Below are positions 1 through 9,142 of a stretch of 64,000 nucleotides of DNA, piece by piece (position 1 is the stretch's first letter; each line of letters opens with the position of its first letter). The notes under the pieces are model-generated. The model did no database searches. It had not been told where the DNA came from and saw nothing but the letters and a program-made list of their open reading frames with translations. Position numbers and translations under genes: made by a program. The stretch covers positions 1,496,018 through 1,560,017 of the forward strand of contig MU004187.1 of assembly GCA_010093605.1 (NCBI GenBank). Direction: 5' to 3'. The stretch is from Lophium mytilinum. Taxonomy: Eukaryota; Ascomycota; Dothideomycetes; Mytilinidiales; Mytilinidiaceae.

Positions 1-2
1 TC

Positions 3-1442
3 CCAGGTGCTGCAGGACCTCTAGGCCTGAAAGGGGTTCCCGCAGACACCTGGAAGCAGATGCTAGACCTAGTCAACTGCAAAGTCTTATCCATCGTTGA
101 GTCCGAACATGTCGATGCCTACTTGCTCTCCGAGTCCAGCATGTTCGTGTGGCCACACAAGCTGGTTCTCAAGACTTGCGGCACCACTACTCTCCTCTGG
201 GGTCTTCCACGTATGTTGGAGATTGCTGCACTTGATGCAGGATTTCCCCATGTCACTGCTCAGCCTACTAGGGGAATCGCGGCGGCTGCTACCCCGTACC
301 GCGTCTTCTACAGCCGAAAGAACTTCCTTTACCCAGACCAGCAGCGTGGACCTCACCGAAGCTGGCGCGACGAGGTTAGGTTCTTGGACCAGAGGTTCCA
401 GGGCGGTAGTGCATACATGATTGGCAAAATGAATGGAGAACATTGGTACCTCTATATCACCGGTCCGGACACCAAACTCACGCCGCCTTCTACTCCGGAT
501 CGAGAGTTCATGGACATCCCGGTGACAGAGACCAAGATAATCGACCATCCTCAGCGGTTGTTGGTCGCGAAAGGAGATGAGACGCAAGACGAGACTCTGG
601 AAGTTCTCATGACTGATCTCGATGAGCAGAATGCACGTCAATTCTATCTCGAGGACGCGAGTGCGGTCGCGGAAGGTCGGTTCTTCCAGAAAGCTCGTGA
701 TGCGCGTAAGAATGCAATCAACAGTTTGGGTGTAATCCCCGAAGAGAAAGGGTCAAGCGGCAGTCTAGGAGGTAGCACTCTTCCCAACACTCGTGCGCAT
801 TCCGAGGACAGCTTTGATGTTTTTGAGCAAACATCTTCGGATCACTCTGGATTTAGCTCGGATGACGATGATCTAACTTTCCCCGAGGAGCTTACAACTG
901 AAGGTCATACGCTCGGCACTGTTGTCTCCGAAACCTGCGGTCTGGCCGACGTCTACCCGACTGCTAAGTATCCGGATGCTCGTATCGACGCATACCTTTT
1001 CACTCCCTGTGGATTCTCTGCCAATGGTGTTATTCCTGCTCCTGGTGGGACTGTCAACACCAACGGCAAAGGTTCTGATGGATCGAATGCCACTCACTAT
1101 TTCACTGTCCACGTTACTCCTGAACCGCAGTGCAGCTATGCTAGCTTCGAAACCAACGTCCCAGCGCGGCAAAGCGGTCGTGAGACGGCAGAAGTTGTGG
1201 AGCATGTTGTCGATATTTTCAAACCTGGTCGTTTCAGTGTCACCATCTTCGAAACTAAGCCAGCCGATGAGGCCCACTACCAGGACGCAGTGAAGAGGAC
1301 GAGCAGAATGGATTGCATCAAGGGATATCGTCGTGTCGATCGCATTGTCCATGACTTGGATGGCTACGATCTAGTGTTCCGCTACTACGAGAGGGACGAC
1401 TGGAAGGGTGGCAAGCCTAGGCTTGGCGAGATGGATTACTAG
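3..1442 (+). CDS. SPE2: S-adenosylmethionine decarboxylase proenzyme (5' partial)
   Basis: Makes decarboxylated SAM, the aminopropyl donor for spermidine and spermine synthesis. The frame is open from base 3, upstream of the first Met at 60, and the upstream residues (LKGVPADTWKQM) fit the family, so the true start lies outside the window. The self-processing site is plain: LLSESSMFV, where Glu-Ser cleavage creates the pyruvoyl cofactor. It is followed by KTCGTT with the conserved catalytic Cys. C-terminal blocks match the two-layer SAMDC fold. Between them is a Ser/Asp/Glu-rich insertion (about bases 740-890, including a DDDD run) that human and yeast enzymes lack or have shorter; it is probably a disordered loop. 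Stop TAG at 1440. No intron is visible in the part present. Identity is confident from the processing site and the Cys motif. Confidence 0.96.
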   Translation, partial: PGAAGPLGLKGVPADTWKQMLDLVNCKVLSIVESEHVDAYLLSESSMFVWPHKLVLKTCGTTTLLWGLPRMLEIAALDAGFPHVTAQPTRGIAAAATPYRVFYSRKNFLYPDQQRGPHRSWRDEVRFLDQRFQGGSAYMIGKMNGEHWYLYITGPDTKLTPPSTPDREFMDIPVTETKIIDHPQRLLVAKGDETQDETLEVLMTDLDEQNARQFYLEDASAVAEGRFFQKARDARKNAINSLGVIPEEKGSSGSLGGSTLPNTRAHSEDSFDVFEQTSSDHSGFSSDDDDLTFPEELTTEGHTLGTVVSETCGLADVYPTAKYPDARIDAYLFTPCGFSANGVIPAPGGTVNTNGKGSDGSNATHYFTVHVTPEPQCSYASFETNVPARQSGRETAEVVEHVVDIFKPGRFSVTIFETKPADEAHYQDAVKRTSRMDCIKGYRRVDRIVHDLDGYDLVFRYYERDDWKGGKPRLGEMDY

Positions 1443-1977
1443 AGGAGCATCTTGCAGCAGAGGGGTTGAAGTAGACTAAATTGCGAGTACACACAGGTTG
1501 ATTTTCTGTTCTAATGTTCCTTCCCCTTTTCATTTCCAACTCATACTCTCCCTCAAATATGTGCATTGTTCTCATCACGGCCTCCATCATGACTTTCAGC
1601 TCGTTTTGTTCGTGCGGAAATAGCCTTAGTTTCCTTCCACATCCAATTGCGAACTTCCTAGATCTCGAAACCGCATTCTATGTTGTGGTGACAATCCCAT
1701 GAAATCCTCGCCGGAGAGTGTTCTTTGTGAGCATTGTGGAGAGCAATATTGCTCCGGGCAAGCAGGAAAACACTACATCCACAGCCATCTCCAAGGCCAC
1801 TATGAACATCATTGTACGGGCATTGTATTCAGATGCGAAATCATACCTAAGGTCTCCAGGCACACCAGTTAGCCATTCTCTTACCCAGACACCGCAACCT
1901 CCAATCTCAACTTCCCATAAACAAGCTACCACTGCCAAGTTGCAGACACCCACATTCACACCGCAGAGCGTACCAGG
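1443..1977. other. Intergenic, 3' UTR of SAMDC and upstream region of small gene
   Basis: No supported gene. The first part is T-rich as expected of a fungal 3' UTR. Short open frames here lack homology I can recognise and overlap each other on both strands. Confidence 0.6.
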
Positions 1978-2241
1978 ATGGCCTCCCCTCAGCAAACTCA
2001 AGCAGAACAACAGCAAGATCCTGCCACAACTGGACAGAATTCCGCTACGACATGGCGAGTCCCCACCTCTACTGCAACAAAGCACCGCAATAATGAAAAT
2101 TATGTCTTCGATGCTATGATGCATGCGCGATGGGAGAAAGACAAGAATGATTCGGTGGCGAAGGCGTGGCACGATAGGGAGGTGTGGAAGATAAAAAGTG
2201 ATGCCCATGGGGAGGAGCGGGGACTCTATTGGCGTGGTTGA
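1978..2241 (+). CDS. Small hypothetical protein, tandem paralog A (87 aa)
   Basis: I do not recognise a family. The protein has a Gln/Thr-rich N-terminus (MASPQQTQAEQQQ) and a C-terminal block: NNENY, then two residues and DA.MH, then WEKDK.D.VA.AW, then a basic tail. The same block, in the same order, ends the next gene (2680-3213), so the two are tandem duplicates. Copy A is about 90 residues shorter because it lacks most of the acidic middle part of copy B. The conserved block across two otherwise diverged frames is the main evidence that both are real genes. The start is the first ATG in this frame next to the Q-rich segment; an extra upstream exon cannot be excluded. The product is probably soluble, with no signal peptide or membrane segment. 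Confidence 0.6.
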   Translation: MASPQQTQAEQQQDPATTGQNSATTWRVPTSTATKHRNNENYVFDAMMHARWEKDKNDSVAKAWHDREVWKIKSDAHGEERGLYWRG

Positions 2242-2331
2242 GAATTAGACTCCGTAGACCGCTAGGGGGCTAGATGATTGTTGATGATGTTGTCTGAGTA
2301 CCCCGAGGTGATTCGGACGCAAACTTTGTCT

Positions 2332-2349
2332 CCCAAAGACGTCTTTGGG
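2332..2349. repeat. 18 bp perfect palindrome downstream of paralog A
   Basis: CCCAAAGACGTCTTTGGG is identical to its reverse complement. It lies about 90 bp after the stop of paralog A. A weaker hairpin (AGGTC-GAA-GACCT) is found at the comparable place after paralog B, near 3391. It could be an RNA 3'-end structure or a dimeric protein site; function unknown. Confidence 0.7.
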
Positions 2350-2410
2350 GCAAAGCAGACATTGCTGAGTATGTGCTCTCCGGCATGACGACCTAGCACA
2401 GTAACGAGTA

Positions 2411-2428
2411 GAGATCATTTGTTGATCG
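2411..2428 (+). repeat. Hairpin motif downstream of paralog A (copy 1)
   Basis: GAGATCATTTGTTGATCG. The arms GATCA and TGATC flank a 5-nt loop. It is nearly identical to the motif at 3420-3438 after paralog B, so the duplicated unit includes the 3' flank. Confidence 0.6.
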
Positions 2429-2679
2429 TTTGTGAGTACTAAGAAGAACAATGTTGCTTCATCGAGGCAGCCAAAGCACAACATCAAGTACTCATCACAT
2501 CACCAGCACCATTGTACCTCCAACATTGTATCTCAACACTTTCAATATAAAAGACCCTTGCTCCACGCACTATTCGAATCGCCAAAACCCCAACCCCGAA
2601 ACCTTCATCTCATCCTCATTTCTCTATACAGAATACCACCCAACTTCCATAACAGACTCAACAAGCAGGTCTCACCAAT

Positions 2680-3213
2680 ATGGCTCACGGCGGCAAGAAA
2701 GTGGCTGCAAAACAGCAACAAGCGCCTGCAAAATGGCAACAAGCAGCTGGAAAACGGCAACAAGCGACTGCAGCCAAGAATGTTCCTGCTAAGACCCAGC
2801 AGGGTACCACAGCCCCCGAAGCACGCAAGAAAAGCCGAGCAACAGCTGAAGCCAATGCCCTCGACAACAGCTTCATCGACCTCGAAAATCTCGATTGGAT
2901 CACAGAAGGCTTCTGGGGTCTCCCGCCCGATTATCGCGGCGAGACGACCGACGTTGATCCCAATGAGCGACATCAGCAAGATCAGACCGTCCGCTCAGAT
3001 GACGAGGGTGACGAGTTCAATTGGCATTATGGTCCGCAAAAGCCTGTCGATAATGAGAATTATTTGACGGATGCGGCAATGCATGTCCTCTGGGAGAAGG
3101 ATAAAAAGGATCCTGTGGCGAGCGCGTGGTATGCCAGGCAGACCACGGAATTGAGCCATTCCAAGTTCATTGGGAGTGGTGCGGGAACGAGGGATCCGTA
3201 TGCGCGGTCGTAG
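2680..3213 (+). CDS. Small hypothetical protein, tandem paralog B (177 aa)
   Basis: Unrecognised family; tandem relative of the gene at 1978-2241. The N-terminal 45 residues are a low-complexity repeat of roughly K/A-x-QQ units (KQQQAPAKWQQAAGKRQQ), a likely disordered, basic segment. The middle is acidic and aromatic (LDWITEGFWGLPPDYRG, then DDEGDEFNWHYG). The C-terminus carries the shared block DNENY..DAAMH, WEKDKKDPVASAW. There are no Cys pairs, signal peptide or membrane helix. The ATG at 2680 has an A-rich leader (CACCAATATGG). It is probably a lineage-specific protein; the mix of a basic repeat tail and an acidic body is only suggestive of nucleic-acid or chromatin contact. Confidence 0.7.
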   Translation: MAHGGKKVAAKQQQAPAKWQQAAGKRQQATAAKNVPAKTQQGTTAPEARKKSRATAEANALDNSFIDLENLDWITEGFWGLPPDYRGETTDVDPNERHQQDQTVRSDDEGDEFNWHYGPQKPVDNENYLTDAAMHVLWEKDKKDPVASAWYARQTTELSHSKFIGSGAGTRDPYARS

Positions 3214-3641
3214 GGCTAACTGAGGTTGGCGCTGCAGTCTATGGTCGGTGGACGAACATGAACAGTCTTCCTCCATCTACTCCTCCTTAACGGACTGATC
3301 ACGAGCAGTGCAGTCAACCCTGGATCTTGCCGATCATTGTCTTCGCCTCGGCTACTCCCACACTACACGTTAGTGAGTAGGTGTTTACTAGGTCGAAGAC
3401 CTGGTACTGTACATGAGGGGAGATCACTTGTTGATCTCGTCTAAAATCAAAATAGAATGAACGTTGAAAACGCATGGAACACGGCCCAAAATTTGTAAGT
3501 AAAGTCTATGAAGAACGAAAGTGATAGTAAAGTAAGTGCAGCTGGATGATACTGATTTGTCAATGATACTGAATAGTCAAGTGCTCGTCGTCCGCCGGGC
3601 ATCTTTAGTGGGCCCTACTCCGTCCTCTCCATCTAAGCCTC
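3214..3641. other. Intergenic between paralog B and the DUF6604 gene (convergent 3' ends)
   Basis: Contains the 3' flank of paralog B with its hairpin, then AT-rich sequence up to the stop of the minus-strand gene. No gene seen. Confidence 0.6.
3420..3438 (+). repeat. Hairpin motif downstream of paralog B (copy 2)
   Basis: GAGATCACTTGTTGATCTC: a perfect 7-bp stem (GAGATCA/TGATCTC) around a 5-nt loop. It matches the copy at 2411 and lies about 200 bp after the stop of paralog B. Confidence 0.65.
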
Positions 3642-6104
3642 TCAAAAACTCCACTGAAAGTCCTCAGGCTTAAGCCCCTTCGCGCAATCCAGTAGCGCTT
3701 TTCGCCCAAGCCTGAGCTCCCCAAAACCTTCAACAGACCCCAGACTGCGCCTCTTAGGAACCTCATTTTTCCAAGCATCCACAATTTCCATCGCTATGCC
3801 CACACCCAAGACTCCTGAGCCTAAGTCAACACTGCAGGCCGGGTTACCATCCTTGTGGCAGTTTCGCCACAACTGCATGTACCTCTCCAGTACTTTCACG
3901 CAAAGCAAATAGACTGCGAACCAGTTCGTACGGATGAGCGGGAAGGGACCGAAATAGAACTCAGCCTCTGCAATGCCGTGAAGCTTTTCTAGAGTGCGTG
4001 GTACAGCTAATGATGGGAACACAAGTTAGCTGATACTCTTCGAAAGGGGGAACACACAATCGGACTTTACTTACTCATTAAGCAGGCGGGCCAACGGACA
4101 TCTGCATCCGTCTCCCGTACCCATCTTTCCTGTGCTTTTTTAGCACCCTTTTTGGTCTCTCCTTCCCCGTATATTTGACATTTCACCGAGTCGTCTGTGA
4201 GATATCTCGTTTTGTTTACATGGTAGAACGTTGATTGTCTCTTTTTCATCTCGAAATGCCCATCGTTCTCGCTATAGCACGGGAACATGGTTGGCAGCTT
4301 CTTACGGTTAGGCTTTTTCGAATCCATCGTGCTTTGGCCAACAGAAGCTACCAGGTTCTCTGCGAAGTTAGACTCGGGGCGCTTGTCGTGGAAACAGAGA
4401 TCCTCGAGAGACCCGCAGAGTAGTTCGAGTAGTGTATACTCCGCTGGATTGACCATTTTGATATGAACGAGGACATTGTAGAGATGCAGGACTGCGGTGA
4501 TGACACCGTAGTGCTTGATCAAGGGAAAGCTAAAATGGTATGCCTCTGCGAGAATCTCCGAAATATGCGTGCCTGCTACCCAGGGCGACCGGAAATAAAG
4601 ATCGAATCGTTTGTCAGAGAGATAGGGAGTCAAGAAAGCCGAAAAGTCGTGTAGCCGTCCGAGGTGCTGTGTCGAATGGTGATCGAGTAGGGGTCGCACC
4701 GAGTTCTGAAGGCCCTTTGCAAACCTCAAGAACGTGATCCGACAATCGACCGCTGGTGAATCCTGGGTTGTTGCAAGGTAGGTGCTGAAGATAGAGAGCC
4801 AGAGCTGTATTCCTATGACGAGATCGGTGCCTTTTATCGCCGGATTGGCGACATATTTATTGAAGGGCGTCTGCACAGGGTTTCCCGGTCTACCTTTATA
4901 GCTAGCCATGGTGGCAAGCATAAGACGCATACAATGCTTGTTCTTCTCATCACCCGACACGTGTTTGAATGGTAAGCTCCCGATTGGAACTATGTCTTTG
5001 GGGTTTTCGATCTGGATACTCCCGGAAGCTGATTTCTGACGCGCTTGCCCTGCTTGGCTTTGGAATTCTTGCAGTACGTTGAAAGCCTCTTCACATCCAA
5101 AAAGGTCCAAGCCCCCATCAGCGGTAGTGCCTTCGTATAGATCGAGTGTTCCGCCAATCTCATCTAGGGATGATATCAGCTCCCTGCGTAGATGGAGGAA
5201 GCTTTCATGGTTCTGAATCCCATACAGCTCGGGGAGCGATGTATTAGTTATATTGTGCACCGAGGTGTATGCCACATTCGTGAGCCACGTCTTGATGATC
5301 AGGTCCCAAGGGCCTGAGTGAGGCCTCTCCCAAACTCTGATTATTTCGTCAAACATCTCTTTGAGCTCCTATCAAGTATAATTAGTAATGGTTAACCTGT
5401 CATACGTGGTAGGCTAAAGAACTGCTTCGTCGCTATACTTACCGACTGATAGTCATAAAAGAACTTGCGCCTGCGGTGGATTGCCAGAAATTCTTCAATA
5501 AAGGCTGCCCCATCCTCGTCGTCGGCAATGAAGCCTTGTCTTCGAAGGTCCTCTTCGAGTAAGACTCTGAGTGGCTTCTTTCCATACAAATGCTGCTCCT
5601 CTTCTTCGTCGACAAGGTCTTCGAAATCAAGAACCTCGTACAGATTGGCTACAATGTTTGTCTCTCCGGGAGCACTCTGATCTGAAACTATAGCGGAGCG
5701 TCTCACGGTGGGAAACAAAATACCAAAGATCTTGTTCAGTCTAAGGTATCTCGTGAGCGGTTTCGTCTAGAGCAAAGGCGAATATGCTTCAAATTGACTT
5801 ACAGCTTTGTGAAATGCTCATGCGCGGCGGTACTATCATCATCCGTTTCTGGACCGCCGCTTTTGTGAAGCTTCGTAAGCAGGGTTCTATTAGAGATAGC
5901 ATCTCGGAATGCCCAATATATGGCAGAGGGAATCTCAGTCTTTGCTGCGCGAACAGTCTCAGCTGCAGCGACCATCTCTTTGAGAGACAATGATGACACT
6001 TCTGTAGAGGCTCTGGTGGACGACTTGAGCCATTTAATGATAGCAGAAGTGCTTTTTTTATAAGAGCGGTATAAATCCGGCGCTGAATGAGGGGGACATG
6101 TCAT
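3642..6104 (-). CDS. DUF6604 domain protein (four exons, 752 aa)
   Basis: Fungal protein of unknown function with an N-terminal DUF6604-type region: YRSYKKSTSAIIKWLKSS, then an Ala-rich helix and IPSAIYWAFRDAISNR, followed by the acidic FIADDEDGAAFIEEFLA segment. I place exons at 5803-6104, 5443-5740, 4075-5368 and 3642-4006. Every junction is GT-AG with consistent phase and introns of 62-74 bp, and the joined length is 2,259 nt. The start is the ATG at 6104 that opens MTCPPHSAPDLYRSY; a longer frame upstream begins with a Pro/Gly-type low-complexity stretch caused by a GGT microsatellite and is unlikely to be coding. No catalytic motif is visible. The homologues I know of are scattered through filamentous ascomycetes without an assigned role. 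Confidence 0.85.
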
Positions 6105-6149
6105 AATGGCTACTCCGGAGAAAGTATTATTACAATAACCTAGGGGGGC

Positions 6150-6169
6150 GGGTGGTGGTGGTGGTGGTG
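6150..6169. repeat. (GGT)n microsatellite
   Basis: Six to seven GGT units next to a G-run, in the upstream leader of the DUF6604 gene. Confidence 0.9.
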
Positions 6170-6526
6170 TGCGGTTAGTGGATGCGATTTGCAATTGTGA
6201 GAAGCAGAGAGAGCATTATTATAGCGCTTTATAGCGGCGCGGAGAACTTTTAGGAATTGGTGAATGATGGCAAGGTAAAAGGGTGAATTGATTGACGAGG
6301 TGGAATGAACAGTACTACGGGCAATTGATCGATCACATACTCCCAGATTCCGAGCGAGATTGAAGTTTATGGTCCTATTACCTACAGAGATGTCACTAAC
6401 CACTCTACACGCCCGAATACGTTGACTTGTAAGTGAATAGATTACAGTATGTTCTAAGGGAAACCTTTAGCAAGCTTACCTTTGTCTCAGAGGCCACAAA
6501 CCAAGAAAATACCCCCTCATTCCTTT

Positions 6527-6589
6527 CACTAGTAACTAGTCATAGTGGGGCTTACGGGAGGAGCTGTAGTGGAACTATGACTATGTGAA
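6527..6589. repeat. Imperfect inverted repeat (hairpin)
   Basis: The arms TAGTCATAGT (6537-6546) and ACTATGACTA (6574-6583) are perfect complements around a 27-nt loop. Beyond a bulge the stem continues with TTCAC and GTGAA. It may be a remnant of a miniature inverted-repeat element or a chance hairpin. Confidence 0.55.
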
Positions 6590-6886
6590 ATGCATTCTAC
6601 GCTCAGGCGGAGATACGAGCAGTTTGAACCCAACTAGTCGAAGCATTTCAGAATGATAGACCCCACAAAGAAACAAAGGAACAAGTAATCTTGAGTGAGC
6701 TATACTATACTCATTAAGTAAGTTGGATGGAGCAGAGCTGTAGGTATGTATGAAGCTATGACGCCGGATAGACTGAGTCGGGAAAGTCGTACGCTTCTTT
6801 GAAACTCATCAACTCCAAAAAAAGCCCCAATGAAAATCGTAGCAACTTTGACCCACATGATACAGGTACAGAAACCGTACGTGTCT

Positions 6887-8620
6887 CTAGGATGCCGCAA
6901 CCGGTTCCGTGGGCTTCTCCGCTTGCTCAGAGTCTGTCTCGTTCAAGGACATGCTGCCCATCTCCTGGGAGGCTTGTTCTAAGAACGAGTCCTCCTCCGT
7001 AGTAGAAGCTTTCTGTGCCGCTTCGGCGTCTCGTATCTTCTGCTCTTCCAGTCGATTCCTCTCTGTTTCAGCTCTCTTCTTTTCCTTCCTCTCCTGGTCC
7101 AACTTCTCCAGTTCTTCGAGTCGGACTCTCGTCTGCTCCGCTTCTTCCTGCTCCCTCTTTTCCCTCGTCTCCCTTTCTATCTTCTCCTGTTTCTCCCTCT
7201 CCACTCTCTCCAAGGCCTCAAACTCTTCATCAACCTCGGTCTCATCCACAACGCCCTCCTGGCCAACCTCGTTGATGATGCCAGAAACCTCATCGACCTT
7301 GCTCATCTCCTCTTTCAGCGCATCAACAACACCCTCGACACCTTCCGCACCTCCGATTTCTTTGTTAAGTCCCTTTAGAACAGTCGAGCTAGCCTCCATA
7401 ACTTTGATAATCTCAACCTGGTCAGCCGCTTGCTCTATCTTGGCAAACACCTCCTCTAGCTGGGCAAGGGTATCTGTGCGACGGACAAGCGTAGCTTCGG
7501 CTAGTTTCTTTGAGCGCAGCGCACTCTTTGCTGCTGTCATAGTCTTCGAGGCTACAGCAGCTCGGGCAGTCGCATCGAGTGTCGCTATCCGCGCAGTCAA
7601 GGGCGGTATTTGAGTGTTCATTGAGGATATGAGATCGCGCAGGTTGGCGATCGTAGCATCTTGGTGGGTGATTGGTGATGGTAGGGTGTGACTGTCTTGC
7701 TTGAACTTGACAGTTTTGGAGTCGAAGGATACAGATTGCTTATCTCGAGCAAGATGCGTGAGGAGTATATTGAGGTCGACCTGGGTGAGCGCATGGGAGG
7801 AGTCTAGTGTATTGGCGAATTCGGTAGCGAAGGTGCTGCGGGAGAAGACGAGGTCTACATTCGACTTGCGAGAGGACATTTGTTTGAGGACATTGGAAGC
7901 GGCGGCCTTTAAGAATTAGCAGCTGTAGTACGACAGAGTCCAGCGCGGATTATACCTCAACATTAGCCATGACTACAAAGTTTCCAACAGCTAGCCTGTC
8001 CTGAGATCCTGGAGCTCCAATCACTCCGAGCTGCCGTAGTCCCCATGATATCACCTGCCGTGGCGTTGGAACCCAACTCCGGTTATAGATACTCGTCTTC
8101 GATGCTAGAAATTCGTTCAGAGGAACCATTTCTTTCTTCGATACCGCGTCTCCCTTCGAATCTGTCAGATTTGCACAGGCGCTGTGCAGGAGTAACTCAC
8201 TATCACCACTCCCAAGGCCATAGGTCGTCCATATTCGTTGCTAGCAAGCGCTCTCGATAGCTCGTCGCCTGTGCGGATCGTGAGGAGATCGTGTGCGGCG
8301 CCCTGACATGGAATCACTCCAGCGCGCGCTGCGTCCGCGAGCGCCTTTTTCCAGGCGGCTATATTGGCATAGTAGCCATCGGGGTTGGTGTGGATCTGAG
8401 AGCGGAAGTCCGAATACAGCGACGCAAGGCGACCGCGGCTGGGGTCGAGATCAGCATGAAATCCTTTGAGTGAGTTTAATCATCATTACCTTTGAAATGC
8501 TTCTTCATGGTCGAGAATAAAGGATAGTAGCTCATTCATGGTCCGTGGCGGTTTGTTGACGGGGCGGGAGCGCTTCGCGTAGGTAGGGACAACATCGTCA
8601 CCGCCAAGCTTTCTTTTCAT
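6887..8620 (-). CDS. CHM7: CHMP7/Chm7-like ESCRT-III protein (528 aa)
   Basis: ESCRT-II/ESCRT-III hybrid protein; in yeast and animals this family recruits ESCRT-III to the inner nuclear membrane for nuclear-envelope and pore-complex surveillance. Exons: 8490-8620, 8201-8438, 7956-8153, 6887-7906 (GT-AG, introns 47-51 bp, phases consistent, 1,587 nt). The N-terminal part (MNELLSFILDHEEAFQ... through VVSWGLRQLG-type segment) is the winged-helix region. The Snf7-like core follows in the last exon, with the Ala/Lys-rich helices TAAKSALRSKKLAEATLVRRTD-type and the helix LEEVFAKIEQAADQVEIIKVM. The C-terminal third is a long Arg/Glu/Lys coiled coil, then an acidic tail (EEDSFLEQASQEMGSMS) that is a candidate MIM-like motif. 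Length fits fungal members. The second intron could also use a nearby acceptor, so that junction is the least sure. Confidence 0.85.
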
Positions 8621-9142
8621 GGTGTCGGTGGTTACAAAGATCTACGATTACAGACAAGGAGCTGGTCATGGTGATAAGGGTACTGTGACCCGTCGTTCAC
8701 ATTCTACATTTTCCCCAGTCGGTGTTTCCACCATATTGATCGTGGTGAATGCCTCCGCCTTGCTCTGCCCCGCTAGTGGGGGTTGTCTGGGATATCGCTG
8801 CTATATCAGCGCCTATAAGCTTCTTGAGATAGCACGCGGGGCATAGAAAAGGTGGCACGCTTATGTCAATCAACCCGCGATGAATGTGTAGGCGTGTATG
8901 CCACTGCTTGGGTTGCCCCAATGCATTTTCAGAAACCAAAACGAGAGAGAAACCATTCACTTTGGGCCATCTGAAACCTCGTTAGGGCACTTCAAGCAGT
9001 GGTGGACAGGTGTACACGAGATAGAGTGCTTGAAGGGTGTGCCACTTTTTTCATGCCCAGCATGGATGGATAGCTCTCGTCTGATCCCAGGTATAACAGA
9101 ACGCCTCCGCCGTTTCATGCAATAGTGCGCTTAGAGTGCCCT
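8621..9142. other. Intergenic between CHM7 start and GPN2 stop
   Basis: Promoter side of CHM7 and 3' flank of GPN2. Short open frames on both strands show no recognisable domains. Confidence 0.55.

Larger units (their letters stand above)
6105..6886. other. Intergenic, upstream of DUF6604 gene and 3' of CHM7
   Basis: Holds the GGT microsatellite and an imperfect inverted repeat near 6527-6589. No coding region supported. Confidence 0.6.

Noticed and set aside
6887-7919. Plus-strand Ser-rich frames opposite CHM7
   Set aside because: Reverse complement of the Glu/Lys coiled coil; no independent support.
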